DNA of 64,000 bases from Chaetorhynchus papuensis (GCA_013396525.1 VWYX01000202.1:744001-808000), one strand, 5' to 3'. Shown: positions 1 to 14,000, counted from the first letter of the stretch. Program-made: numbers and translations. The notes: a model not told the origin generated them from the sequence alone.

Positions 1-3000
1 AACAAACCTCAGCAAATCTAAAGAAAGGCTGAAAGGAAGAACTTAAAAAAGCAAATTGCATCGCCGAACTCAAGCTCTGTAAAACTTCCTTGGCTGCTTT
101 CGAAGTCAGGAATGTTCTTGATTAGTGAATAAAAAGGACTTTTTATATCCTTACATGTAAGTGCCTAAGAACTGTTTAATCTTTTGAGTAGTGATAAACG
201 TGGGAGCAGTTTGCATTCAGGCTGTGCTGGATGGAGATGATTGAGAGGCTCTTCTGCTCTAGATCTCTCTACAGTGTTGGGAAGCATGCACAATGGTATT
301 GCTGGCTTGAAAATAGCTATTTCTGAGTTTCAGAAATAGAAGGTAGGCAGCTAGTGGTGTAAAGCAGAAAAAACCCTCAAACATGCCAAAAAGTTCTATT
401 AGCAGTGATTAGCAGATTATTAAGGATTGGCAGCAAATCTAAATGTAATCTTGGGTACATGTTCCAGGACTGTAATTGACTGTTACACATATTATTAATT
501 GGAATTTATCTAAAATAATTTAAGATTGGTGTTTATATTAATTACATTAAATCTTAATGTTTAAATTATTATTCTAAAAGCCAACTAGCACTACACTTCT
601 TTCAATGTCATTCAGTTTATTTCCACATTGTCCAACCTTCAGTTATCAGAGCTTTGTGAAGAAGGGGGGGAAGGATCCTCCCTCCTATTTTTTTTTTCTT
701 CTGAGAGTCATTATTTTCTGTGTAGCCACACTTCTTGTTGTAGGTCCTGCTTAGTTCTTCTGGGTGAATGGAAAAATAGTTCCTTAAAAAAAAATAAATC
801 ACGATTTAGAAGTGTTTTGGTCAGCTGAAAGCATCTCTCCAACAGTCTGACTGACAGGAGTGTGCTTGGTTTTCTGTAACCCTTTAAAACTCACGCTTTC
901 TCTTTCACTTGAAAACCCCCACTATAGGTCATTAACTTTGAGTAATTGTTGGAGTAGGTTTAATGTTTAACTTCTTGGTATGTCTAACTTCTTCTTGCTG
1001 TGCTCCAATAGGAGAGCTCTTTACAATCAGCTCTCGACAATCAGGTTTCACTACTGTAGAGCCACTTCGCATCTGGTTCTTCTCCATATCTTCGTTTTTA
1101 GGACTTTTTGGCTGAATGGAATGGCTTCAATTCAGTGATCATTTTGTGGATGTTGTTTGGTTGGGGGTTAGGTTATGTTTTTGGGGTTTTTTTTTAATTT
1201 TAGCAAATTTGAATTTTCCTTTTCACCCTCTGTGATAAAAGGATGTTACATGCCAGCTCAGATGCCGAAACAGTCTTATTTAATGGAGGCAAATCCTAAG
1301 AAGAAGGACTTAAGACAGAGGTACAAAATGGTTTTATATTGTTAACTGTCCTGAAGAAATGCATCATTCTCTGTCTCTGGGCTTTTCTTTCCTCTTTTCT
1401 GTCAGGACACCTGACAATTCTTTTTCATGCTTCCGGTGTGCAGAAATGAAAGGCGGTTGCATTGGACATGGATCCTTTTTATTTATTTTGGCGAGAGATT
1501 TGTTCTTGGAGTTGACTGCCGGAGTGTGACTGGGGGTTAGTAGGAAGAATCCCTGAGTTCTAGTTGTAATTAGCTGGCTTCCAGCTGAGCACCACCGTGG
1601 TGTTTATCCTGACCCTTGTAAAGCCTCCTGTGCCTGGGCACTACTTGCTGCTTTTGGAGATGAGCTGAATCAGGAATTCCCACCGGAATAGGCAAGTCTG
1701 TCCCGGTGGAAATACCTGCGGTGCGGGGGGAGCTCATTGCTGAGGGCAGTTGAGTGGGGAGTGTCTGGGAGAGAGCCTGGAGCTGAGCTTGGGTGGTTGT
1801 GTGTCGATGCCCTGCTGATGGCCCTGGGCACCCACCTATTCCCCAGTCTGCCAAATGGGAATTATGCTCATGATTAACTGGCTTACAGAATGCTGTCACC
1901 TATTGCCCTTGTTCCTACTAAATTCCAGCCTGAGCTCCCTGCTTCTGTCTGGCCAGGGCATGAAATGATGAGGCTGCAGGTTCCTGCCAGAAGTTCAATA
2001 GAAGGTCAATGCAATTTTTCCCAGTAAAAATGTCACTTAATCGGCATTTCTCTAATAGCATCATGTGTTTAATATCTCTATGGCTTGGCAGGTCCTGTAC
2101 ATATATTTTCCAGCTCCCATGGAAGGTACTTATGTTGAAAAGGGGAGTTGTATAATAGTTTTTTCAGAAGTGATTATTATTTTACTAGTTCTGAAGGTAC
2201 CACAAGGGATAGACTGCCAGGAAAGTGTGTTGTGTCATCTCTTGACACTGGTACACTGCGAGAGGATAAAAAATGTTTGGTAAATGTTGGTTTTGGTTAT
2301 ATTGCCAGATTTTCATGTTAGTATTTGTAATACCTTCTCAAGGAGTAAAATGTCCAATGTGATTTCCGTTTAAAACTTGGCTGCCAGGTAAGTGTGGGGA
2401 GAGGAAGCAGGGGGGAAACACTGTCAGGATCCTAGGGAAGGATAGCTGTAGTTCCCATGGCTTTTGGTGGCATGTGTGTCACCCCAGCCATGGAAAATAT
2501 GCCTTAGGGCTGAGGATTGTATCTTCTGTGCTGTGCTCTAGGCCTGGGATCAGGAGATGGAAGTAGAGCTGGCTTGTGGCAACGTACTGGGTCATGATGA
2601 GCCCTTTAGGCTCCTGTAACCTTTGATTTCTGCTGCTGGTGGAAACATAACTGAGTTTCCCAATCCTGCACCTCCATTCATGGTTTTGTAATATTGCCCT
2701 TGTTGACAGGAGCAGTAACTCAATACCATGGGAATGCTTCTAGCATGGGGAGATGGAATCAATAATGGGATTTTTCCAAGTTTGATTAATCATTTTTCTT
2801 GGATCTTTCATTGGCAAGCCATTTTTTACTTACTTTTTCTAACACCTCTCTTGGCTAAGGAGTGTTATCCTCTAGCAGGGTCCTGTTCAGGATAACTGAG
2901 CGTGGGCCAGGGCAGTGATTCTCCCCCTGTACTTGGCACTTAGAGACCACACCTCCAGTGCTGTGTCCAGTTCTGGGTCTCTCACCTCATGAAGAATATG

Positions 3001-4230
3001 GAGGTGCTGGAGCACATCCCAGCAAGGGCAGTGAAGCTGGTGAAGGATCTGGAGAATAAGTCCTGTGAGAAGTAGCTGAGAGAGCTGGGGGTGTTCAGCC
3101 CGGAGAAAAAGAAGCTCAGGGGAGACCTAATTGCTGTCTACAACTGCCTGAAAGGGACATCCTTCAGAGAACTTGCTACAGAGGAATGTAACTCAAAAAA
3201 AAACCACTTAAACTTATTACATAGTGTGTAGGAATGTAGGAATTTATAAATAGCTATATAAAATATGAGATGCTCTATTTGTGAGCAGCTAACCCATGTA
3301 ACATTAACTAAAAAAAAGTCCTGAGCCATCTGTTGTAGGAGGGTTATGTGACTATACTGTAGGGAGATAACAAGGGCTGAGTAGCAGGGTTATCTGTTGT
3401 TCTTATTTATAAAGGACACTGCAACAGACTCAGGCGTCCACGTCTATTGGTTTGGCACGAGGAAAGAGCAGATTGTTTGGTTTGGCTTGTACTCATTTCT
3501 CTGTCTTAGGAGGGTGATGGTGACTGAGGAGTTTCTGACATGTCCTCGCTGTGCTTCTAAGGCACTTTGATTTCTTCTGCTGCATACAGCATTTTAAATC
3601 CCCAAACCATGTGTAAAAAGCATTTTCCCTTTCTCCAGCAGTGTTGCTGCTGTCAGGAACTGTGCGTTTAGGATGGCAGTGGGGTTTTCAGCATAGGTAG
3701 AGCTGGTGTTCAAGTGGGTGTTTAAGTGCTTATTTAAGTAGATTCAGAATCAAGTACCTGTTAAAAGTGCTTCAGTGGAAGTTGCAATGTTCACGTGTGC
3801 AGTACTAACTCCTGTTATTACACTTGTTCTTGTAAGCAGAGTGTCATTTTTGGAAGTTCAAAGTTGGTTCTTACTCAATGGTAGTAGCATCTTCCTGCCT
3901 GATTTTTGGCTTTCCACTCCCATGCGTCTGATCAGCAGTGATACTAAATAAAAACACGGCATGGATTTATGTGTCCTTTTAGGAGGAAAAAAGCCCTCTA
4001 TCTTCTCTATCCCATTAGCTTATGTGAAAACAAAACCCCAGAAAATGCTATGGTAAAATCAGAGCAGAGAGCTGCAGCTTGAAGGAGGACGAATTGAAGC
4101 CTGTGGGCAGCTCTCAGGCAAGACCCCGTAGTGGAAATGCTCATAACCATGCTAACAAAAGGGTGGTGTGCTCAAACTGCAAAACGTAGTCCTGTTGTCT
4201 GTGATGTAATGCTCTTATTTCTCCTTCCAG
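1..4230 (+). other. UGT8: UGT8 upstream intron / 5' flank
   Basis: No coding exon is recognisable here. The stretch ends in a strong splice acceptor (pyrimidine-rich tract, then CAG at 4228-4230) two bases before the UGT8 start codon, so at least its right end is an intron and the gene must have a non-coding first exon further left. I cannot locate that exon or the promoter; human UGT8 also has an upstream non-coding exon. Content is mostly AT-rich unique sequence plus one CR1 fragment near 2.9-3.16 kb. The short open frames here show no protein-like composition or splice context. Confidence 0.6.
2890..3160 (+). repeat. CR1 LINE fragment (3' internal part)
   Basis: The sequence carries the recognisable run of the CR1 3' region: the compartment encoding 'GTCCAGTTCTGGG', then 'GAGGTGCTGGAGCA', 'GAAGCTGGTGAAGG', 'GAGCTGGGGGTGTTCAGCC', 'GGGGAGACCTAATTGCT' and 'CTACAACTGCCTGAAAGG'. 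It stops before the usual CR1 tail, so it is a truncated and diverged copy with several substitutions. It lies in the intron or flank upstream of UGT8 in the same orientation as the gene. Confidence 0.8.
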
Positions 4231-4232
4231 CT

Positions 4233-5054
4233 ATGAAGCCGTACGCTCCAGCCTTCATTCTCCTGTGGAGTGCTGTCGGGATAGCGAGGGCTGCCAAAAT
4301 TGTTGTTGTGCCGCCAATTATGTTTGAAAGCCATCTTTATATTTTCAAGACTCTGGCCTCAGCCTTGCATGACCAAGGTCACCAGACAGTGTTTCTCCTC
4401 TCTGAGGGCAGAGAGATTCCTCCATCTAATCACTACAGACTTCAGCGCTACCCAGGAATCTTTAACAGCAGCACCTCGGATGATTTCCTCCAGTCCAAGA
4501 TGAGGAGTATCTTCTCGGGGAGACTGACTGCCCTCGAACTGTTCGATATCCTGGACCACTACTCCAAGAACTGCGACATGATGGTCAGCAACCGAAACCT
4601 CATGCGTGCCCTCAAACAGGAAAAATTTGACCTGCTCCTGGTAGATCCCAATGAGATGTGTGGATTTGTTATAGCCCATCTTTTAGGGGTTAAATACGCC
4701 GTGTTTTCCACTGGCCTCTGGTATCCAGCAGAAGTGGGCGCTCCAGCTCCCCTGTCCTACGTTCCAGAATTCAACTCGCTGCTCACAGACCACATGAACC
4801 TATTCGAGAGGATTAAAAATACTGCTGTTTATCTTATTTCAAGATTTGGAGTCAGTTTTTTGGTTCTGCCAAAATATGAAAGGATAATGCAGAAACACAA
4901 GGTTCTTCCAGAAAGGTCCATGTATGACTTGGTCCATGGATCCAGCCTGTGGATGCTTTGTACTGACGTAGCACTGGAGTTTCCGAGACCTACGCTACCC
5001 AATGTTGTTTATGTGGGAGGAATCCTAACGAAGCCGGCCAGCCCTCTGCCAGAA
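4233..5054 (+). CDS. UGT8: UGT8 coding exon 1 (residues 1-274)
   Basis: This long exon holds the first 274 codons and about half of the protein, as in other vertebrate UGT8 genes. The acceptor is CAG at 4228-4230 and the exon starts two bases before the ATG. It ends after the codon for E274 (…SPLPE) with donor GTAAGG, leaving phase 0. It carries the signal peptide, the N78 sequon (N-S-S) and the N-terminal ceramide-side domain. If the intron were retained, translation would run 21 more codons and stop at 5115-5117. Confidence 0.97.
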
Positions 5055-8000
5055 GTAAGGTTTGCTGAGTTTTGCAGTAATTTCAGTGGTTTCTGTTTGA
5101 CCTCATGTGGTGAATGACAGTTTTTAAGCAGTGATTTTCAGATGGGACCTGTTCTGTTGTTGCTTGGTGAAATATACCCTGGAAGTCACTTCATGTGGTG
5201 GTGAGGGGAACTGTTGGTCACAAATTCAACAAAATGAATTGTTTGTAGATGCAGGAGGTATTTGGCTTTTGAGTGAGATGCGTAATGGTGCACTAGAGGT
5301 GACAGACAGTGCACTCTCTTGGAAGTCACATCAGTAGTTTCTAACTAAACCTGGTTTAAAATGGGAACAAGGGAGAATGGATGAATACTGTTTATGCTTA
5401 AAGAAGCCTGCTGGTAGGTTATACTATGTAATTTCATGGTATTGGTGTTTTTATGGTATTTGTTCTTATGCCTCCCTTAGGTTTGATAGTGTCTTTAAGG
5501 TTACATGTATATAAGCATGAAAAAACTGTGAGAGCTGTGAGAAATGGAGATACGAGATGACATAAATGACACTATGGCTGCACTCAGATGTGTATTTTTA
5601 CTGTGCACGTGCAGGCCATCAGGTACTGAACTGCAGACTGCAACAGTGGTAGTGACTGGACTGACTCCAGAAATCCTGGCTGCACGGATTAATTATTAAG
5701 TTTGATTACTTCAGTTATCTTTGCTATGTTACACCTAAGAATGCCTCTGTTGAGCAATACAGGGGTGAGTGACAGGCAGAACAATCCCACAGAAAACCAT
5801 GTCGTTTACACTTCTGTGTGCACATAAACAAATAGATCTTGAGTTGGAGGTGGCTTTTAATGGATGCTTTTGGCTGGATGATAAAAAGGTGTAGGTAGAC
5901 CTGTGGTGCTCAACAATTTTGCTTCTTAAAATGCCTCTTTCAGCCTTTGCTTTTTGTATGAGAAGTGCTATTGTCTGTTCTCCAGGGTGTCATCAGAGAT
6001 GGCCAGAGCACTGCTGCTTCTGACTGGTTCTTTCCATGTGTGCCATCAGTGTGTTTGTGTTAAGGAAGGGTCAGCTATCCTGAGAAAGCAGACTGAAGGT
6101 ACCCTTGGGTTGTCTATAAGTTCATCTCTGTTCCCTCAAGGAGAACTTTGCTTGCTGGATTGAGTTTTTTCTTCATTTTCCAGACTGATGTTTTCTTTTT
6201 CTGTAAGAGTAAAAAGGTATTCACACAATCAATTTGGGCAGTAGGTTAACGTTGTCTGTTTTGTGTCTTTTGATGTTTAGTGTAACAGGAGTGATAGTGA
6301 CCTTGAAGTAGACCTGTAGGTCGATTGGCAAATATTTATTACAGTGGGGGAAAGAAACTACCTATAATTATTTGTGAGCTGAGACATTATTTACCTTCTT
6401 TTCAGTTGTATCAGGCAATTCATTCTTAGTGTTGGAAGCTCAAATTTCCATTGAATGTGAGAGAGGGACCAAGTGAGCATGTCCATCTTTTATCCTGTAA
6501 TTTGTCTGTGCCTAAGCTGTTACACGTATCCCTGGGGTGTGTATTGTAGGTAAATTATTGGGCAGTCAGTTTGTGTTTGCTGAGCAGTTGGATGAAATTC
6601 ACGGCTGACCCTCTGTCCTGGCAGGTGAAAGCTGCGAGTGCAGATAGCGGGTGCTGCGGCTCTGCTCTGCTCTTGCTGCATCTCCAAGGCAGCAGCCTTG
6701 GCTAATTTATTTTCTGCAGCTTCTAGTTTGGTGCATTAAGGTGAGCCAGAAGCAGAGCTGCTTCGTGTTTCTGCGCTGGGCTGGAATTGGTGATGCTTCA
6801 GGAGCTCTCCCAAGTAATTTTCTTATCCACGGACGATGATTGGAAAAGGGGAGTGTGTAGCTGGGAAGAGTAACTAAAATTTTCCCACTAAAACTGTTAC
6901 TACAAATCTTCCAGGTCTCTTGAATTCACCAAAACTGCTAATAAATAGCGTAGTCCACTTTGTCTGCTGGGCAAGTATTTGGAAAAAAAATCAGGGGTGT
7001 TCTTTAAAGTCCAAAATACCTGATCAGATTACCTGGGCACCTCAGTAGTGGCACCCCTGTGTTGTCAACAGTTTTTTCTTTTTTCCCCCCCTCACCAAAA
7101 ATAAGCAAATAGTTTGTTTAACCATAATAGAATGCTTACACAAAAGTTCTAGCTTTCTGTTCAAAAGCAGCCTCTTAAGAGGCAGATAGTAACAGTTAAG
7201 CAGTCAATGAGGAGATAAAAGTCAAGATCTTTTAAGGTGTTACAGGGTGGCCATTCTTTCGTTCCAGGGGATGGGGTAGCTCTGTTTTGTGGCTGCTCAG
7301 ATTCTGCACCTGTTCCTTGAACTTCTTGAAAGAAAAGTTAGAAAACCACAGCTTTAAAGGTGGCACGTAGCAGTGGGTGCTGAATATTCATGGCATGTGA
7401 CAGTGTGTGTGTGGAGGGGAAACAAACCTGACCCAGCTTTGCCTGGTCATCTGTGTTAATATTATATATATTTTATATATATATATAAAAATACATAGAC
7501 TGACCCAGCTTTGCTGTCCCAACTGCATCAATATTTCGATCCTGGGGCACATCCTCCCCGCTGATCCTGCAGTTAGCTTGTGTCAAGCATGATTTCTAGC
7601 TGCTGCTGAGCTCTGTAGCAATTACGCCGCAGCCCCCGGCTGTGGCACACAAGGTGCGAGCGTGTCTTTGGGTTGCAGCTTGCCCAGCTGCCTCGGGAAG
7701 GCTCCGATCCCCCTCGCTGCTCTCCCTCCCAGGCAGTGCCCCGGTGTCGGTCTGCGCTTGGCGCAGTGTCCCTCGGGAAGTCGCAGTGATCGGCGTGCCA
7801 AGGAGGGGGAGCCAGCGGGGAGAGCAGCGGGTCCTTTGGAGGTCACCGCTCTGCTCGGCTCCCTGCGGTGCCTTGCGGCTCCCTCCTCGGCGTGGCAGGG
7901 TCAGCCTTACCCTGTGCAGGCAGCGGCTGCAATGCCTGGGGATGGCACGTTCCCCCTTGCGATCCCTGCTGCGGTCGCATGAAGCCGAGCATACCCTGTC

Positions 8001-11000
8001 ACTCTGCTCTGCCCTGGTGGGAGGGCTGATGGTCGCTTTGCAGAGCTCTGCGTAGGCAGTTCCGTTTGTCCTCTGTGAGAGCCAGGGTGACATTTTCACT
8101 GGTTAAACTGGGTTTAGAAGGTGCTTCTTGCATCAAGTGTGCTGTGCTGCTCAGTGAAAGACGAGGAGATAGCTAAGGTGACTATCCCACGTGCATGTCA
8201 AATTTTATTCACTTCTGGGTGATGGGTGCAGAGTCCAGGATTTGTGTACTTAACTCATAAAACTGTGTGTTGAATTACACAGAGGACAGTGTGAACGGAA
8301 TTAGCCTTGAAAGATGAAAAGCTAGAGACAGACTGGCTGTCAAGTCGTTGAGGTCATCAGTGACTTAAACTATCAAGGGTATGGTGTTCCCTGGCAGTAT
8401 TTTCCAGATAACTGTCACTGGCCATTAGGAAAATCAAAGGTTCCTCTGCCTCTTCCTCACTACAGTTCTCCAGAGGGATCTGAATGGAGCTGGCTTTTTA
8501 GAGGAACACCCTTTTAAGCAGCAACAGGGAAACCTCTGCTCTGGCATTTATACCTTGTGACTAGGTTGGTGCGTACGAGGCATTAATCAGCCTGATAAGA
8601 TACGTCCCTGAATCAGGGCAGGAAGCCGAGGGGTGCTACAAGCAGCTGCCTTGGGAAATACTCAGTCCATGAGTACACTAAATTGATGCTGCAGAGGAGG
8701 GTGTTCTCATTTTGGAGTAATAAGTTGTCCTTTCGGCCACAGCTGACAACAGATAATTGCAGGAACTTCCTTGCTTCTCCCTGGACATCTTTTATCTGAG
8801 GTTGTTATTATACAGATGGAAGTCTATGTAGCAAATTGGTGGCTTTGAAATGTCTTCACTAGAAATTGTTTTGGTTTTTTTGTTTTGGGTTTTTTTGCCC
8901 CCTTGCTGACCGTTGTATGTTTACTCGGTGTGTTAGCTGATACTGATATTTATCTTGAAAATGAGGCAGAAGAATCAAGAGATGTTTTATTCCTTAAACC
9001 TGGTTTTTCTCCTTCATTCAGATTCAAGGACACATCTATAAGCTCTTGCAGACTGTAGCAGTAGATGTTTGCGCATGGCGTAGCACCATCATTTTAGTAT
9101 TATTTTTTAAGTCTGGGGAATAGTTCTTGCAGAGCTATTTGGACAGTAAATTTCTGGTGATGTGAAGCAATTCTAGAGCTGTTCTAAAATGTGTGTGATT
9201 GTCAGCTGGGGAGACAAGAAGTCTTCTAAGGATGATGGAGGTGATGCAGCACTGTGTAAATTCTGCACTGAACTGTATGATCGTGTATTTTGGCTCTGAA
9301 ATATATTTTAGATAAAGCTTCTTCCTCCCCCCCCCCCCCAATTTGATGTTTTGATCCCCAGGAAAGCGTTGCCTGATCTCTCCAGGTACCCACAGTCCTA
9401 AATCTAGTCTCCAGTCTCGGCTGCTCCAGTAGGACTGGGCTGGTGAACCATGTCCGTTTCTGCTGTACTGCTGCATTTTAAATTTGAGGAGAAATGTGAC
9501 TCAGCATCTGCCTGTTTAGCACAAGGCACAGGGAAAAGGACACGGGACTGATTTTGGAGCTTGGTTAAGTATCTCCAGTTAAACTTGTGAGGAAGGCAGG
9601 TCCTCCAGGTGCACATGCCAGACATAAAGCTGGCATCCCATGAGCTGACAAAGCAGCACCGAACCTACAGCAAGCCTGTGCTGTCCATCACAAAGCAGGT
9701 TCACTTGGTTCATGGATTACAGTCCAGGGTGGTTATTTGTTGACTTCAAGCAGTTGTTTGTATTGGGAATGGAAAATGAAAGTTCCAGACCTTAGGTGTT
9801 GGATAGGTCAGATGGTGAAAGCTAAAAGCAACAGAAGTTACTTTGTTATATTTATTTGTATAGGGGAAAAAAAACCCCAACCTTAATTAGCTACTACTGT
9901 AAACAGGCTTTGTGGTTTTAAATATTCTAATTTATCATGTTCATATTGGAACACCCAAACTAACAAGATTTATTCACTTTGGTAACATACAGTGGTTTAA
10001 CTGAGCATCACTTCGAAATTCTGAGGAATGACCTCTGTAGAGGACAAATAATGAGCTAGTGTTCTTCCTTTGTTTCTCCATTTATGACATAAAGCAGAAG
10101 ATAGAAATTTTTTCACAGGGCATTCTTTTTTTCTTGGGGTATTTGGAACATCCTTAATTTTGGCAACCATGTTCCTATAATTTGGGAAGTTGGGATGTGC
10201 TCGAAACTTGACATTTACCAGCAGCAAGCCTAATTATTAATATTACTGACTTGAAAAAAAACAAGTCTTTAATCAAGACAGCTTTTCAGATGTCCTAGTT
10301 GCTTAAAGGTGAAGTGAATAATTTGTTTATGGCTAATACCTTGCTTTGGGGAATGAGGTGTCTGGAGCAAGGGCTTCGTGAGGAGGCACCTTCCTGAACC
10401 TTCCCTGGCTGTTCACAGGGGGAATTCTGCAGGCAGAGTGTTCTGCTGCTCACCCTGACCAAGGGGAGTTGGGGTGAAGGATGTGGGTCTTACACAGGCT
10501 CAGAAGCCAGCTGATCTTGGGCTTTTCATAGAAATGGTGATGACTGATGGCTTGTTTATATAAATATAAAAATATATGGGTATTATATATATATATGCTT
10601 TACGTGTATTTATAAATCTTTAAAGAAAGAGGAAGGCGAGAGGGTAAACTCCAGGAAGAAAGAAAAGCTATTTTATCTGAAGAGGAAAATGAAGAAGAAA
10701 TTTTAATTATTAAATTAAAGGATTTAAAGCTGCAGGTTAGAATTCTATCTCCTACCATCCACAGAGCACAGGTGTCGTACTAGGACAAAGGCAATTTCCC
10801 ACCTAAATGAGATTATCATGTGGATTCATGGGAGGGGTATATGTCAGTATCTGTAATACAGAGGTCTGTATTTAAAATTTAGCTCCTTGTCAATTTTCTT
10901 CTTAACTGTATTATCTGCAATTTAATTTGACCCTGTGTTCTGTAGACAGAGTAAGTAAAATGAGTCTCCGTTCTTAAGAGTGTTTTTTCTTTACTCCTGT

Positions 11001-14000
11001 AGGGATTTTTGCTCTGTAGGGAGCTACTGAAACTGTAGGAGGGTTGGTAAAACCTTGGTTTTCATTTGTGTTTGATAATCATCAACTTCCCTGTGCATGT
11101 GTGCAAGTTCATGCTTAGGAATGTGGTTTTTTTGGGTGTTTTTCAACAGAGTGTTGCCTGTGGGGTAACGCCAGCAAGGTTTTTAATTGGAACCCTGGAT
11201 TTGAGGATCCCTCTGCTGCACCTGCTACTCTCTGCAGTGATTTTAATAACCTCTCCTGAAGGGCAAGCTCCTTGTTTTGCACTCCTCCCATTCATTTGAA
11301 AGGCAAGGTTGCTTTCCCAGGGCGCTTGCCAGAGGTCTGGTGAGTAATGGATTTTTGCATCAGGGAAGTCCTTGCGCGGCACTTTCCTGGTTGACCTCTA
11401 GCTCTGGATAGAGTGTGTTCCCAGAGCTTCACTGGATATGCCTGCAACTCTAGAGGGGGCTCAGCTATGCGAGCAAAGACAAGGGCTTGGGGGGACTGCA
11501 TTTCCTGACTCTGGTCTTGAGTGTGAATTTTATTCCTCTCTCAAGTTAAATGGACTTAAACCCTCTGTCCCTGTTGGATGCTAAATGGGAAAAGGCAGTA
11601 AAATCAGGGATAAGAAAATACAACGTTTTAGGCACTGGAAAGCTTTGTAAGGCTTTAAAGACTTTTATATATATATATATATATATATACCCCGTGTATT
11701 TTGAGAAGGCAGATACACAGTGTATATATAGATAAACACCAAATAATTAGTGAGAAATGTGAAAGGAAAAAGTCGTCTGCATTTCAGCAGGGCTGAATCT
11801 GTGTCTCCTATTGAAAAACTTAACAGCATTCTTAGATTAATATGTGGTGACTGTACTTAAGTACTGCTTGGGGTTCTGATAGGAAACAGTTCAGACCTTT
11901 AGAATTTGTTTCCCAAGTGGTAGGGTGCCTTCAGCCAGCAAGAAAACAGGGATTTAGTCCAATGCCATAATCTGAGTATGCTTCTTTAATGGGCCCAAGG
12001 TATTGTTTTTGGAGTTACCTTACTCTGTGCCAATACAAATTACAAAATATGGAAAAATGGGGTGAATATTAACTGCATGCACTTTTTGTATGGTAGGTCT
12101 TGTTAATAAAGCCCAGGGAAGAGAACCATTAACTTGTTATTACTGCAGAGGGATATGGGGGCTCAGGAGGATCCTGTCCTCATTGGGAGCTGTGTGGCTG
12201 CTCTTTATTGAACTAAGAACTTTAAATTAAGACAGATTATATGGAAAGGAGCAATCCCTGATAAGATGGGAGGATCACTTTTTCCTGGTTTTTAATATTG
12301 CCATAGTTTTTAAAAAGCAGGAATTCAGTCAGTGGAAAATAACCTTCGGAGTGTGACCAAGGCGCCGGGCGATGCAGAGCCAGCAGAAGCAGCTGGATGT
12401 GTGGAGTCAGGGAGGCTGACTCCATCCTCTGCCTCGTGCCCTCGGTGTTCTCTGTGATGTTCTGTGTCCTTTGCTGCTCTGAGCAAATAAAAACTCCTAT
12501 TTTTGGTTCTAGACTGACTTAAAAATTCATGGCAAGTAAATACAAGCAGCTTACTTTGCCTGAAGTGATAGTTTCTCCGGGTTTGCTGCGGAATTATGGG
12601 TTTTTATAACTTTTAGGTTATGTGAGATGATCCTGTTTGTTTTGTGATAGTAAAGGTTGTATGAGGGCACCTGTATGACCTTAGATGACCTGTTCTGATA
12701 CGCTGTGTTAGTAAAATCTGAAATAAAAATGTTTTAATACAGAATTTAAATATGTCACATGAGAGAAGTACTGTTTAGAGGACAGCAGAAATGTTTGGAC
12801 GCTCATAATGGTCTGTATACCTTTCTGTTTATTTATCAGTGAGTATCTCCTTTCTAAAGATGGCTTAATGTGGCTTCTTATTTTAAAGTAGATCTGGTTT
12901 AGTCTGCTCTAAGCAGAGTTTTGTAGGAGAAGTTGCATAGGATGCCTGTGCTCTGCCTTGGGGAAAGGGTGGTTTGCCACCATATTCAAAGAACAGGCGT
13001 TTGTGCTATTGCACATTTGAATCGAGCAGCTGAACAGGGAAAGCTTCGGATATTACACCCGGTTATGTTTGTATTTGTGCACTTTGTTTATCTGAAACAA
13101 AGCTCAGTATTAGGCACCACTGGTTACTGCCAGCTGGGCCTTCACTCCCTGCTCACAGCTGTGTCTTCAGCACCGGGGCCTGCAGAGAATGGCTAATTAG
13201 AAAACCAGGCAGAACAAAGCCCACACAGTGGGGCTGGCACAATAGCATTCCTGTCTCACGTTGGTCAAAAGATGGATTTTATTTCTTTTTTCCTCCCCCC
13301 TCGCTCCTATAGTACAGCACAGATCAATAAGTGCTTCTTCTCCCTATGCAAGCACAGAGTCCGGTACTATTTCTCCCAAAGGACATGAATTTGCACAGAA
13401 CTTACATGGAAACAAGAAGAGACCTGGCAAGGTTGGGCACAGTGTTCTAATTAGAGGTCCTTTAAGTTTTTCATACATTAGACTGCATTGTTTATTATTT
13501 TTGAAAATAACTTCGGTGAAAATGGTAAATAATATAGGCATTAGGTGATACTTGCATTATTTATTATTTTTTAAACAATTTAGGTGACAATTTGAATTAG
13601 TTATAATATATGTATTAGGTGATACTTTATTATGAATGTGTATAAAGCTGTAAGTGGAGGAAACACAAAATTGAGCTAGAAAAAGTAGTTCACAGTTCAG
13701 TTCAGAATGTGAATGTGCTGCATTAGACTTGCCAGGCCCACACTTTTAATGGACGTGATGTACACAAACTCTGTGAGCATCTGATCTAATTCTTTATTAG
13801 AATTCCTACTGGAAGTTTTGCTGTTAAGTTCATCGAGGTTAGGGGTTATAATTCCATAAGGTTTGATTGCTGGTTTGGAAGGGAGAAGCCAGATCCCTGT
13901 TTCTAAGTCACTGCTGAGTTTGTCATGTTGGCAGTGGCATTGCCTCAACAAGGCAATGTTGTCCCTTGGCTGTGCTAGGATTTAGAAAGAAAAGCCCTTG

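Noticed and set aside
1570..1899. 109-codon minus-strand open frame upstream of UGT8
   Set aside because: No domain, no splice context; likely chance.
4131..4232. In-frame upstream extension of UGT8 coding exon 1 adding 34 codons
   Set aside because: It crosses a strong splice acceptor at 4229-4230 and would bury the signal peptide; the ATG at 4233 matches the conserved family start.
7596..8099. Overlapping open frames of 106-167 codons on both strands
   Set aside because: Explained by the CpG-rich island; no frame stands out as coding.
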